Part shown: piece by piece, positions 35,460 through 48,482 of the stretch | How the letters are laid out: each line of letters starts with the position of its first letter | How positions within the stretch are numbered: the stretch's first letter is position 1 | Source: Myoxocephalus aenaeus | Taxonomy: Eukaryota > Chordata > Actinopteri > Perciformes > Cottidae | Direction of reading: 5' to 3' | Length of the DNA stretch: 64,000 bases | NCBI GenBank assembly: GCA_038501785.1 | Contig: JBAMJR010000170.1 | Location: forward strand, 3,940,001-4,004,000 | Notes under the pieces: generated by a model | The model's database searches: none | What the model was told of the DNA's origin: nothing | The model's input: the letters and a program-made list of their open reading frames with translations, nothing else | Position numbers and translations under genes: made by a program

Positions 35460-37489
35460 TCAGCGAAAGAAGAATGTTGAGAGACGAGAGCTCTCATTAT
35501 GTCCATCTCTGTTCAGTTTCTCTCACATGCATTTGGCCCCATATTGACTCCTTGCTATTTTGTTTCGCTGGTTCTGTCAGGCCTGGTCATTTTCAGGCTG
35601 AGTGGATCACTGTATCTGTCTCCCAGATGCCCCTTGCTTGCCTCTCTGTAGAAATTTAGCTCACTTTAAAGAGACTTGGAGGAGATCTAAATTGATTTGT
35701 CTCATTCTCTCAGTTTCCGTTCTACTCTTCTCTTGTCATGTCGTCTTTTGTTATCTCTTGTGTAGTCCAGTAGTCCTCTCGCTTTTTAGCGTTTTTCCTT
35801 TCAAATAGAAGAATAGAAACAAAAAGGATGAGAGCCCACATAGTTCCACGTCGGGTGTCCTGGGGCTTCTTATAGTCAGATGTGTTCATGGCTGTAGATT
35901 GTAGGCGGCGTCTCTTGCAGGGAAGCAGTTCTAGAGCCAGACAAGACGCTCAGACTAAAACTCTTGACAGGTCAGAGAATGTAAGTGAGTTCAGCGTCCG
36001 ATCAATGTGATCAATAGGAGCCAGTGATTGCTTGGAATCAGTCACATATGATAAGTCAAGGACAAATGCATGACTTCAGTGTAGCTAACCGGATTCCACT
36101 GTGGAAAGGGATGATTAAATACATACAGAAGCTAAACAATGCTACAGTGGAATATGAAGGCAGGAATTCAAGGCAACGGCTTGTGTGATTTAAAAAAATA
36201 TATATTTTCTTCCTTCATTTGCAAGGTCTTGATGGGATTAAGCAGTAGCCTGTTTGCTTTGGTTCACATATTTGACATGTCTCTTTTGTCTTCTCTTCTT
36301 AGTCCTTTTACGCTCACTCAGCCTATATTGTCCCCCAGAAAAGCGAGCAAAGCCCAATTCAGACCTTGTAGAGTGCTAAGCCTTCCATTTGGCTGCATTC
36401 AGACCTTTGACTACATGTGCCCATGCACATAGTGAGACTGAAACATACTGTACACAATCATCTTCTAAGCGACACATTTAATATGAATTAATAAATTATA
36501 TTAACTGAGGATTGCAGAGATCTACAACCAGCTGTTAAACTTTTAAAACTACAAATACGTGTATTTCTGATTTCACGGATTAGAAAATAATGTACTGAAC
36601 AAAAGGGCTCACTACTTACGGGAAAATGGAAATATCTCAACAGCAAGGCAGAATGTAAGGTGGAGGGGCATTTAACAAGTCTGACTAGACCAGAGTTTCC
36701 CTCCTGTCACAGATCTGTAATACAACTTTGGTATTTGTATTAATTAGAACTGTAATCTTCCCCTTAACTTCAACTTGTTGTTGTGAATAACTAACCAGAC
36801 CTTATCCGTGTAGTATTTGCCATAACCACAATCATTCCCTAATCTTAACCATGCTGCTACAGTTGCCGTTGGACGTACAATGTACCAGTATTGAAGTTCT
36901 TGTCTGGTCTCGTAGGGATGGGTAAATGGCTGCTCTGTGTCACGGTGATCCAATGGAGCGCTCAATAAGCAATCACACATTTTATAGTAAAATTGCACTA
37001 GAGCAGTATTCTACATCTACAACCATTTATCCCCCACTAAAACAGTTCCCCTTCCCTTTTTTTAAATCAGTCTGTCTTTTTAAAATGTCATGCAGTTTCC
37101 TTGTTTTTTCCGATTATTTTTGTACCTTTTCTCTGTGATTGCCTGCTGTTAACTCACCCAGACTTTAATAACAGCCTGCTATTTATTTTCTATGGTCTCT
37201 GCTTTCCAGTCCGATGTCAAACCATGACTTTAAACAACTAATTGTTGATTTAAAAGAAGAAAGACACCAGTGACGCGCACTGAACCCTGAACATTCTTGT
37301 TTGGAGCATGAAATGGCTTCAAAACTATTTAGATACAGAACAAATAAGCATCCATTTTTAAACTGTGCATTAGACATTTTGAGTGCTTCGGAGATGCATG
37401 ATTGGACAGTGAAGTCAAAAACCTTTGTAGAGAATAATAGGGGAAGTGTTTCATTTTATTTGCATGAGACTGTCAAGGATCATATTTGG

Positions 37490-37491
<2 letters not shown>

Positions 37492-37530
<39 letters not shown>

Positions 37531-37545
37531 AGGAGGGGGGGGGGG
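37492..37545. repeat. (TG)19 followed by a G-rich run
   Basis: TG alternation to 37529, then GAGGA and a run of eleven or more G ending in GCGG. The open frame translated across it is an artefact of the repeat. Confidence 0.95.
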
Positions 37546-38902
37546 CGGAATGAGAGGAAGAGGTCATAGTAAAGGCAAAGAGAAAAAAGGTAAGCACATT
37601 TTTTACCAAACCCTTTTTCTCTCCGAAAGCTTGATTATGTTTTGAGGGTGGGGACTCGAAATGGAAGAGCTATGGATTCACTGGGCTATGACATTTTCAT
37701 TTTCTGCAAAAGTTATTTCTTTCTCCACTGTTTTATCATGCAGAATGTCATGCTTACAAACCAACGTGGTCCAGTGTGTGTCGAGGCTTCTCGTCTGTCT
37801 CCACATTGCTTTCAGGCAGGTAGTCCAGACTGCACTCCTCATACAAGGCCTGCTTTGTAGCATATCTGTGATACAAATGAAAGCACCACATGAAACGTAC
37901 GCCAGCACTTTTGGACCTTATTCACGTTCTTCTTCTTGGATGTTTCTTCTTTGCAGCCATTTTTCCACTCCTTCTTTCCTCGTGTCTCATTAATAACCCA
38001 TGTTAAAGTCATCTTTGTCCCTGCTTTTAATATACCAACTCAATCTCCACCCAGTCCACCATTTTATTTAAAAAAAAAGGGTTCTTTCATACTACTTTTC
38101 TTCTTAAATATTTGATCTTGTAATCACACATGGAAGTTGGCCTCAGCAGTGACTACTGTTAGCTATATGGAAAAAAATGGGATATAGCATCTGTGGTGAT
38201 AATTGGACCGTAATCGGCAGTAATCTGAAGCGGAACTTTTTCTAAAGTAAACACTCTGCCGAAGGACACCACAGAATGTTAATGAGGATATAGAGCCCTG
38301 TGGCACTATGTGTGCATATGTTAGTCTGCATGCCCCCAAGCAACAGTAACATAATACACGTATTAAGAAGAAAGAAGGTTGAATAGTGAAGCTTCTCAAA
38401 TTACCGCCCACCTACAAGTGTGCCCGCCAAGGAGTGTCACTGTCAGTAGAAAATACATGTGGTACTCATGTCTAATGTATTAGTGATTTGAAAGATACCA
38501 AAGTAACATTGCCCAGGTAAAGGTTTGGGATATTGTTGGGCTCATGGTTGACAAGTCACCAATGTGTTGCATGGATCTGGGCAACAGTGCCCTTTGATTG
38601 TTAGGGTTGTTGGTCCCGTTGTAAAGAGTTGAGCGATACAGCAACACCATTGTCCTTCCCACCCTCATTGATAGTCAGAAGAATGAATTTGATGCAGATT
38701 AGATAACGTTTTATTGGGAGTCAGCGATTTGGGAGAATCTCTGCAATGAGCTGGTCATCATTTACATTGAGATAATTCAGTTGGGGTAGTTTGCACACTT
38801 GTAGAAATGCCTCCTAGCTTCCTTTGAAACCACGGAGATCCAAAGGTACACCTTAATGCTTGAGGGACAACATCTTGCAGCTGACCTGAGTACAAAGTAT
38901 CT

Positions 38903-38921
38903 CCCCCCCCCCCCCCCCCCC
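38903..38921. repeat. C19 homopolymer
   Basis: Nineteen consecutive C. Confidence 0.95.
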
Positions 38922-39343
38922 AAATAAACTGTCTCGTTTTTAGTTGTACCTTGGCAGATGTTGAGAACATTTTATTAATCACATGCAATTTTCTGCCCCC
39001 ATTTTAAATGGGTTCACACGACTCGGATCACCACTCACCGAAGGATTATTTTCAAGAAACTAGAAACCTAGAGAGATTAAATGAGGAAAAAGTCGACCAC
39101 AATTAACACTATTATGAACAAGAAATGTGGTCCTTGGATGTAATCATGCTTGCCACATGCAGCAGGGGTTAATGTATCAGTGGAGGTTGGTGTGAATGAG
39201 TGGAAACATTACATTTGTCATCGGCAAAAGCGGAAGCAGTGAAAAACCCTTTCGTTAACCCAATTACCATCTGAGATCAACATTAAAATAGCGAGGTTCA
39301 CTCATTTAGTCATTGCCAACATATTTTGATTACTTACCCTGTG

Positions 39344-39406
39344 TCTCTCTCTCTCTCTCTCTCTCTCTCCCTCTCCTCCCTTTCCCCTCACTCCCTCTCA
39401 CTCTCA
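39344..39406. repeat. (TC)n and pyrimidine tract
   Basis: Perfect TC to 39369, then C/T-rich sequence with only scattered A. Confidence 0.92.
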
Positions 39407-41199
39407 GAGAAAATGCATCTTATTATGCAAAGGCCAAGCTGTAGAATTAGCAAGGTAATAGATGTGATCCGCTTGCTAACCTCAGCCAGCAGTCATGCTC
39501 AGAATATCAAAGAGGGTCTTACACACAAGTGAGCTGCATATTGCTGTGTCGGCCTTGTCATCACTCTGTCGGGAGCATGTGTATGAGGGTGTCGTGCTCA
39601 GTCACACATGTGTCCAACATCTGCTGCCAGGGTACAGAAGTTGGAGGTCAGGGTGGGAGTAAATGTAATAGAAATAGAGAATACCTGTAAATGTTGTTGG
39701 TGTGCATGTGTATTGGTATGCTATCCTATAGCCATTCACATAGTTCTGCAGTGAAGCATTACATGCATTACATCTTCAAATCCTTCATCCCTCCATCTAA
39801 CTCGCAAGCCAACTTCCACGCGCCAAATAAGGAGTCAGAACCGGGGAAATGTTTTACGTTTGAAGGATTTTCTTCATCTTTCAGTCAAAATGAGGTCATT
39901 CACTAAGTCCAAGATAGAATATAAATGCAGAAATACACACACATATGGAGTAAGTAACACTCCAAAACAGAATGAAAGTCCATTGATTTGCCTAGCACTG
40001 GCTGCATCGGCAGCTGTGTGGGCTGACAGGCGCTCCTGCCCAGCTGGAATGACATTGCTCCTTTCAGTTGCATATCAAATTCAAGGCTAGATTCTGATCA
40101 GCTGAGGGCTCGTACTCAATCTGCATAAAAGGCATTTCAAGCCATCGCAATGTGACTTTCAGAGAGAGGGAGAGAAAGTGGGCTGCGTGTGTGTGTGTAT
40201 ATGCATGGATGGCATAGGGTCTGTGTAATGCTGGTGAGCACTCAAATGTGCATCTCGGATGAAATGTTGTGGTTTGTGTGTGCGTGTTCCAAAAATGCTG
40301 ATTTGCACGCTCGAAGGGAGCAGATTTTCATATATTTAAGGGCAGGCACGTTGCTAAGCTATGACAGGCTGAGGGCACTGATGCATTAGAAAAGCTTGTG
40401 TAAACCATAAGCTGACGGATAGTGAGAGCACACACACAACACACAGCTGTATTACACTCATCCCCTGCTATCTTTACCCATCTTTCTTTTTTTTCTTATT
40501 CCTCGCTTTCTTCTGTTAATTATCGAGCAAACTAGTTATCCATCTAGTTATCAGCTATAGTTATCTAGCTGATCTGTCTGTCTAGCTGTCTACCTGTTAG
40601 CAAGACTGCGGAAGCTATTTCTTCTTAGAATTGTGAGAAAATGGATAGAATGGACAACCTAAGAAAAAAGGGAGCAAGAAGTGTGGAAGCATACTGGGGA
40701 AAAGGAGAAGGGTGGAGAATTGGAATCTGGAGTGTGCTGAACCTATGGATTGTTATCTGCAGACTGTCGAAGGATGGAGGGGCAGACAGTAGGGGAGACT
40801 TTCTGCATGATGAAGCTTTGAACACTCTGTTGGTTTGGAGCAAGCAGAGGAGTGATACGTGGACAAGCCAGAAAGATTAAGAGAGGGAGAGAGAGAGAAA
40901 TGCAAAATGTGAGAAATGTCAGCTCTCAAGGGAATATTTGGCCATGGCAACTCCTGAGCAATGCAGATCTTGTGTTTTTTGTTTTACAATTACGTAGCAA
41001 AATGTACAAGATGACAAAAAAAGCTCATAGCAACAATGTAGTACTTAAAATAACAAATGAACCAATGACCTGAAAGTGACTGAAAACTGCATAGATCCGC
41101 AAACTGTGAGGACAATTTTCTCTTACGTCTACTGTACTAACCAACCTTTTACAATAGGGAGTCATTTGATTCAAAGCGAGTATCAAAATATGGCTGGAG

Positions 41200-41830
41200 A
41201 GAAATTGTCTATTTTACTTTAAATGAGACCATCATTTACAAGATGAACATCATGCTTGTTACGTCCCCTTTTCCGTCTAGGGGATAAGGGGGGAACGAAC
41301 ACAGGTCAGCCAAAGAAATGAGGGGAAGAAAGCCAGAAAATAGGAGTAACGTTTGGAAACAATATTTATTCGCCGCGTAACACAAAAAAAAAATGTTCTC
41401 TATCAAGTGGGAGAGATTGGGGACAGCTTGTGGTCGTGCCAAACAAATAGAAATCAAGAAAACAAAACTAGGCCTAGCTCTCTACCTCTGGAAATGAACA
41501 AACAAAATGGCTTCTCTAGCTTCTCTACAAAAGATTGACCAAAACATATACAGAGGGAGCACCGACCAATAACCTAGTGTTTCTAGACACAAAAGTACCT
41601 ACGTGTCTGCACAAGTGTACAGGGTACCCCAAACTTACCTACTGCCCATACACTCATGTTTACTTTGGTGATAAAATAAGTGAGAGGTAGCATCATTTTC
41701 TCAGACTTCTGTACAATTAGACATATTTTTGCAAACAGAGAAACAGTGGCTCTTGAATGCAGGTTTATGATAGTTCCTCATCGGTTTCACTTTTCTGAAC
41801 CGAAAGTTGCCACCTGCTTATGCTCTATCC
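41200..41830 (+). repeat. Dispersed repeat, copy B, interrupted
   Basis: The left part (41200-41256) has TTTTACTTTAAATGAGACCAT and GATGAACATCA (41242-41252). The right part (from about 41646) has CTCATGTTTACTTTGGTGAT, AATAAGTGAGAGGTAG, TTTTCTCAGACTTCTGTACA, TTTTTGCAAACAGA and TTTCACTTTTCTGAACCGAAAG, which continue the same repeat as copy A at 32.2 kb and extend beyond it. About 390 bases of unrelated sequence separate the two parts. Confidence 0.6.
41257..41645. mobile_element. Insert in copy B; possible solo LTR
   Basis: The inserted block begins TGTTACGTCCCC, a style of start seen in fish Gypsy-type LTRs, and ends near CTTACCTACTGCCCATA. It holds a CpG-bearing AATATTTATTCGCCGCGTAA in the middle. 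I cannot see a definite CA end or a 4-6-bp target duplication, and some host-repeat sequence seems lost at the junction. LTR identity is a guess. Confidence 0.35.
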
Positions 41831-44283
41831 AAAACCAATGTCTCTGTATACATATATAACGTTTATTTAATTAAATATTTTATCTGAATACAGTTCTGAA
41901 AATAATGGATTGCAAATGTCTTGATTTATGATGAGCTATCTAGTGCTTAATGCTACTAAACTTTTACATCTTTCCATTTGAGGTCAAACAAAATGGTACA
42001 TTACTGTTATATTGTCTCCCAAAGCCTGCACAGTCAGTGAAGCAGTCAGTTGTACTGTAAAACTAGAGAGTGAAACACACAAATCAGCCAGCAGATTAGT
42101 CTATACATGGTTGTAATGCAGTTCAGATGAATATATGAGTTCACTTAAGGTATCAAAGTATCACTTGGGGAGCCAATGATGGAGAGTGGATTTGATTTTC
42201 TTCTCTTTTCCATGACCCCATTTCCCCACAAAGCAGGGAGGGCTTTGTTCCTGTCCTCCCCTCCCATCTCTCTGTAGCACCAGGACAAAACCTGGCCTGA
42301 CCTGCAGACAAGTGCACAGCAAAGGCCATGAAACCATCCATCTATATCCATTCCCTGTCTCTCTCTCTCTAAGTCACCTTGAAGCGAGACACTTTGTAAA
42401 TGTACAGCAGAGGAGGTAGACACACACGCACCCGGCTCCCGCTCTGTCCTTGTCCATCCCGAACCCTTCCACTCTCTGTATCCGCCGATATCTTTTCCTC
42501 TCTTCCAGTCTCTGACCCCCTTTGTCACTTGTTTCCACTCCTTGCTCATCTCTCTTCTGTCTGCCTCAGAGCTAAACAGACAATGTCATACCCAGAACAA
42601 TGGGAATTCCCGTCAGAGCACAATCAATGACATAGACCAGTTGTTATCAAACCACAGCACGTCTAACAAAGCTCTGCTACTCTTATGGTGCTGGTAACAA
42701 ATGCATTGCATTTCCTAACAGGTGCCTCACACTTGGAGCTTTCCTGTGGTTCAGCTGGTAATGTGAAGCAGTGAAAGTACCAGCTCGGTCTTGGCTAAAG
42801 GAAAGCAGGCAGGATACACTGTACTTTCATGTAATTGATATGCACCTCAAGCAGGAACAAAAGAGTGAAACTCAAAACTACTTATCCGGTGACAAGATAC
42901 ACAGGAACAGAGAGTTGAGTTGATTAGTTAATCAGTAAAACGACGGAAATGTTATTGTCAACAGATTTAGGAAAATAATGAATTGCTTTAGTCAATTGGC
43001 AATCACAAAAGCCCAACATTATCTGGTTCTAGCTTCTCAAATGTGAGGATTTGCTCACTTTTTGGTGTTATATAACTAATAACAATCTATGCATTTGTTT
43101 ACTATTGGTCAAACATAACAAGGAATTTTAAGATTTTATTTTGGGTTCTGAAGAAATTGTTTGACCATTTTCATTATTTCTCACAAAACAACTTTCACGG
43201 TGGACCCCAATTACCAAGCAGGACCACAATAGTCCAAGTCAGTGTGATACCCTGCAGTCGAAATGCATGCTCGGCACAGCGCAGTCAGGCAAAAGTGGGC
43301 TAACAGTACTAAATGTACTACTGCAGCTGTTGCTAGTACTCCAAACACTAGTGTTGTTACCCCGACTAATACTGCAGGGACTACTAAACATTTGTCTGTA
43401 TTAATATTGCAAAACAATATTATGAGCTAGTAAGGGCAGAACACTGAAGCTACACTCACACGTGACACACTTTTCTCACTGCAACACACACTCATGACAC
43501 CCTTTGCAAAAGCATGTTGTGTTCAGAATGTCAATGCCCTGCTCATTTTTGTTCTGCTGCCAGAGCCTCACTCTCCATATTCGTCATTGCTCCTGATCAC
43601 TTTGAATCAAAATCACCTCCACTTCCATTTCTACCTTTTTAAGCTTTGATTCTTGTCTTGCTGGAGACGACATGTGTTAATGTCACTCCCCACGCACCCC
43701 ATTTGCAGGCTTAAATCTATGCTGCAGGGAGTGACAAGGTCAGAGACTAAACTGCAATCAATCATGCTGTATTCACATATCAATAATGTCGACATAACTA
43801 TAGTTACTGCTGCTACCGCTAGTTTAGTGGATGGGTGTGGGAACGCTTCAGTACCTTTGGTGGTCAAGTGCTCTTTCAATTCACATGTTTTCACTCTCAG
43901 TTCATCTTTGTTTAATCTTGGGTGAAGAGGGACGACTGAAAGCTGCTTTTCTCTGGGTTTGGTCTACTTGTGCCATATAGCAATAGTGTTGTTTTTTCTT
44001 TATTAATTATACGCAAATAATATTTGTTAGAAAATATAATGGTAGTAGTTGAGAACATTACATTACGGCATGTCTAATCTTGCTCCATTTGATTCCTTGT
44101 CAGTTTTTTTTTTCATTGTTGTTCTTCTAACTCAGATCAAACATGCTCTTTCTGTAATAAATTGTGTAATTGACCTCTTGATTTATTGCTCGATTGTGTT
44201 GCAAAGAAAAAGAATGCATGCGCAGCAAGTCTTCAAAGGTCATATGTTCACCCGTAAAGCACCAACTATCTCTACCAACTACC

Positions 44284-44284
<1 letters not shown>

Positions 44285-44314
<30 letters not shown>
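44285..44314. repeat. (AC)15 microsatellite
   Basis: Alternating AC followed by CACC. Confidence 0.95.
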
Positions 44315-44315
<1 letters not shown>

Positions 44316-44480
44316 ACCCCAGCATCTTTTCGTGAGAAGGACAGATGCCCTTATTCAGCATCAGTTAACGGGCGATGTGTGAAAACATTAAGAGCAGCAC
44401 ATTTAACATCCTCACCTTGTCTCTCACCCTATCCAGAGTTGTTTATCTTCCGCCCTTGCTAAAGTGAAGGGCCCATTGTC

Positions 44481-44510
44481 TGTGTGTGTGTGTGTCTGTG
44501 TGTGTGTGTG
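44481..44510. repeat. (TG)n with one interruption
   Basis: TG alternation broken once by TGTC near 44494. Confidence 0.93.
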
Positions 44511-47280
44511 TCATGAACAATCAGTTGAAACATTTCCCACAGTCCCAAACCAGATCAATTGACCTTCCACAGACATGTGGACAATGAAGAGTGATGGACG
44601 AAATGGGAAAGAGGATCAGTACCGTGGCGAGTCGGAAGAAACAACAGGAAAAGGGAGGAAAGCAGGGTACCATGCAGAAAGCAGAAGAACAGGAGAGCAA
44701 TCATGGAGTTGAAAAGATGACAGGTAAGGCTGTCTACACATGATAAGCAGGATGAGCTGCTCCCGCTGCTGTCTTTGCTGAGAGCTCAGCTTAACACTTA
44801 TGAGTCACCCTGTCATTTATGTAATGTATAACTATCTTAAAAGTTCACCCACTCTGTATTCACGCTAAAGAAACACTAATACACACGTTTCATTTATATG
44901 TTGTACTTGGCGACACTTGATCTGCTTTAAAGTACCACTGACAGGAATATCATATCCATCAACTTTAAAATTGATGTGGCAAACTTGTTTGCAAACTATT
45001 GCTTATTCATACATCCAGCAAATTCTGAGCAACATTAAGATTAATTTGGAGTTGTGCTTCTGGCTTTTTAGCTGCTAAAATATTGTTTTACCCGCTTGTT
45101 GCTAATTCTACCTTTTTTGGTATGGAGCAAGTACGGCAATGGCTTTCAGAGCTTTTGCAGAAAACAGCGAGGGGAGCTGCAGATTTGGCTGATAACCTCT
45201 TTTACATCGTCAGTGTGGAAGGACGATGTGAAAAGATGCCGTTTGCGTGATTACAAGTGACGGCTCAAGACGACGCAAAGCGACTCCCACTGAAAACTCC
45301 AACTAAGGAAAAGGGCAACGTGAGATCATATCGACTCATTTGCAAGAAGAGAGTAAGTCAGAAGGAGAGAAGTAAACCTAACCAATGAAGAAGGCAGAAG
45401 AGTTGAAATGGGGGAAGGGGAGTATGAACCAAAAACAAGCTAGTGCCAGTACCCAGAAAAGACCATTTTTCAAACAAACCCTGAGGTCCGTCAGATCTCT
45501 CAGCACCCTCTCTGGAATCCCTCTAAATCTTTACCAAAGCCGAACTGTGAGGAAGAAAGGGCGTTTAGGAGTATTGACCGTCTCAGTTACCACTAGTAAT
45601 TCCACAAGGTTTCATAATATATAAAGATGTCTAAAGAGTTCATAAGAAAGCCTTTTTGAAATTCCCCACACAAACGTCACCACTTTTAGTAAAAAGAAGT
45701 ACAGAAAAAAAAGAACATTTCTCTCGCCGTTACCTACTTTGACAGAAAATACTTTTATGTCCCATAATGAAAAGAGTTTCAAATATATGGTTGAGTGAAC
45801 CAGGTGTCACTAGTTGTCAAATTGTATTGCAAGCAAAATAGACAGCTTCCTCTCATGTAGCTTCTCTTTTTTCTTTAACCTCATTTTCTTCTCAAACTCA
45901 ATTGTTTTTCTTCCAGTTTTGTCTCTGTGTGTTTGGTTTTCCTCTCTGCTCTCTTGGTCCTGGTGACTTGGGGATATTACTAATATTTGAATGTGTTAAC
46001 ATCCCCTTTAGATATGTGGGAGCACAGCGTTACTTCACATGATAATATTAACACTCTTCAACCACATCGTCAGTGCCAGAAAAGAAACTAAAATATTACA
46101 TTAAAAAGACTACCACAATATAGTCTTGCCCTTTTTTTTAAATATTGGATATAGTGGTAAAATACAAAAAAAAGAAAAAAATGCTTATTCTGAAGAATTA
46201 GAGCTTCAGTGTTAAATTAATGATGCTATAACTTGGAAAATGCATTTTAATGTTGTTGGTGGTCAAACTCTTCTGCATGCTTTTGGGTAGTTTACATTTT
46301 AAACAATCCACTGTATTTCATGAGCTTATCATGTATGCATAAAACATCTGTTTTCCAAAAAAAATACCTCTAGCCATTGTTTCCTTCCAAATGTAGTGGA
46401 GTACATAGAAACACTTTTGAAAAAGCCTAGCTCAAAACTTTGAATTAAGATGCAGGAAATGTATGTTGTTCTTTCTGCTTTCTTTCAACTCAACTGTGGA
46501 CTTATTCTCAGAGTTTGTTCTGCTACCAGTCAAGTCTCTCGCATAACTAGTCAGAAACAAGTAAAAACCCACAAAAAAAGAAAACATGTAAAAGTAATGA
46601 ACCCTCAACAATATCAGAATAACAGAAGAAAAAGTAATTTAGAACTCCATAAATGAAAGAATGATCAGTGTGTATATATAGCAACTGCCTATATTTTAAT
46701 GACAACATTCAGCAAAACAAAAGAACTATTCATATGCTTTATTGATCTTCTTTTGAGTCGACATTTACATTTTAATGATTTCAAAATTTTAATTAATCCA
46801 AATATTTGCACCCTTCAGTTCATGAAATATTACAGCTTTTACAGTAAAAAAAAAAGAAGAGAATGTAATTTGCAAAAACATGAATATTAATGAATGTTGC
46901 CGTATGCTTTGCCTGTAGCCCTGTGTTCATTCATCAGTCAATCACTAAATCAGATTGTCAGACGTTGTTCGCTTGTTGTGGTGGTATCGTTGACTTTTAA
47001 TAGTTATTCAGGGAGGGTAAAATCGGTGGGTCAACCAGAAACACTTTTCTACCTGTGCCAAGTTCACAACTTATTTCTATACGCACACTTAATTAGCACC
47101 AAGCCCCCCAGCGCCTGATTTTCAAGGAAAAGAAAGTATGTTTTTTTTTAACTTAAACTTAATTATCTCCACAACCGCAACGTTTATTAACTTCATTTAA
47201 ATTGCTACAATACTGTAACACTTGTGAGAAGATACCTTTGGTTAAAAAACGTTTTTTTAAATAACTGTTAAGTAAGTTAA

Positions 47281-47610
47281 GTACTTGCGTAACTCCATGA
47301 ACTTGCCGCGCCGACCGTAACGTTTCACTAATCTCGTGATAAGTACCCCTTAACAAAGTCGGAGTTCACTAACAAACACATCCACGTAACCATAAGGCTT
47401 GTGGGAGTCTGATAACAAAGCCTTACAAACCCCTTATTTGTACCTGAAAAGTCACAGAACGGCCGTAGCTCCACTTTTTTTTTCCGCCGGCGGAGTTTTT
47501 TGAGGGCTGAGGCTTCCCTGACCGGCAGATATTTCTGCATCCGGGTCATAGAGCACAAGCGAAAGCTCATGCACATTTTAAGTCTCAGCATGCACAAATC
47601 GGACAATGTT
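47281..47610. other. CpG-containing patch of unknown origin
   Basis: By eye it contains 18 CpG dinucleotides in 330 bases, including GCCGCGCCGACCGTAACG (47305-47322) and CCGCCGGCGG (47484-47493), against a CpG-poor background. A 98-codon minus-strand frame (47328-47624) covers most of it and contains a basic run (ALKKLRRRKKK) but no family that I recognise. It could be a weak promoter-type island, a retained 5' exon or a young transposon. Confidence 0.4.
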
Positions 47611-47769
47611 TTCCCATAAAACAAGTCACTTTTCTATTTTTGAACCGAACAACACATTTTTTGGTTACTGAAACACCATCCCATTGTGTCAAAGCTTTGT
47701 TTTGCAGTGATTTTTGTTGCAGATTTGGATTATTTAGGTCCTCATCTTTCCAAAAAGGTGTATTATTAG

Positions 47770-48482
47770 TAGTGATGTGTCCTTTCGTGTCGAGGCTTCG
47801 ATGCGCGTGTCGAGTAATCCAGGTAGATTTTGGTGAAGCGCGTATCGAGGCTTGTGTCGATGACGTATGTGGTGACGTTCGAAGCTTCGCGAGCCGGCCG
47901 TACCACGTGACTGATTCAGAAAATGGTTCGTGGGTTTGCCGTGCGATTTGAAATGTGAGGGGCAGCGAAACTCAATGGATTTCCCCCCTTCCTCTCTGTA
48001 CCCCAGCGTCATCTGTGCCTGTGAAAGGGTATTTTATAAAGCAGGCAAAATAGTCTCACCCAGCACTGTGGAAAAGTTCTTATTTAAAAAAAAAAAAAAT
48101 AGACACATCAACATGTGCCTAAACCGAGCCTCGAAACACCGATCTGACAGACGGATAATCTAACCACTGACCCACAGTCACATCACAACTCTCTTCCCAA
48201 TTTGTTTCCACCTTTGATTTTGACCCCGCCATTATATCATAAAGATAGACACAATATTAATAAGTTAATAACTGATGTATTGGCGTCACAAACATAATTT
48301 ATTAAATTCAAAGCTTCACACACCAAAGCCATGGTGTCGTTCTGATCACTCTGCCTGTTTTACATGTATGTCCACTTGGTGGCGCAGTAGAGCAAATGAA
48401 GCCCCATGAAGCTTCGGCCCATGAGCGAACCAATTGGATGGAAAGCTTCAATGCTTCAGGAAGCTTCATCTCGCCATCACTA
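47770..48482 (+). mobile_element. hAT deletion derivative with perfect 8-bp TSD
   Basis: The ends are TAGTGATG (47770-47777) and CATCACTA (48475-48482), exact inverted repeats, with ATTATTAG directly outside both (47762-47769 and 48483-48490). The subterminal regions carry repeated GCTTC/GAAGC words. The 713-bp body holds a fused remnant of transposase on the plus strand (see 47930-48163), an A13 run near 48089 and CpG-rich left-end sequence. Ends, 8-bp duplication and coding trace agree on hAT. It is non-autonomous. Confidence 0.93.
47930..48163 (+). pseudogene. hAT transposase remnant, internally deleted
   Basis: In this 77-codon frame residues 25-52 read PSVICACERVFYKAGKIVS followed at once by PSTVEKFLF. 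This is the end of the hAT dimerisation domain, whose usual form is ASERVFSKAG-IVS, then a short K/R-R-N-R-L segment, then P-S-x-V-E-K-L-L-F. The KRNRL-type linker is missing, so a small in-frame deletion has removed it, and the SER of the motif has become CER. The domain would pack two transposase subunits together. Upstream, GGTTTGCCGTGCGATTTGAA (47933-47952) near the left end may derive from the start of the gene, so most of the protein, including the catalytic DDE part, has been lost between the two. Not expected to be functional. Confidence 0.8.

Larger units (their letters stand above)
35451..41199. other. Gene-free stretch, repeat-poor
   Basis: Contains GT plus G-run sequence (37492-37545), a C19 run (38903-38921), a TC tract (39344-39406) and a region of CTAGTTATC-like near-repeats (about 40528-40595). 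No exon or transposon recognised. Confidence 0.45.
41831..47280. other. Gene-free stretch
   Basis: Two short CA/TG arrays near 44.3-44.5 kb. Otherwise AT-rich sequence with A runs (for example 45705-45715, 46165-46180, 46848-46857). No named element and no exon recognised. Open frames at 42145-42549 and 44049-44462 lack motifs; the latter spans a CA array. Confidence 0.45.

Noticed and set aside
42145..42549. 134-codon minus-strand frame, rich in W, R and G
   Set aside because: It arises from the complement of a pyrimidine-rich tract; no homology recognised.
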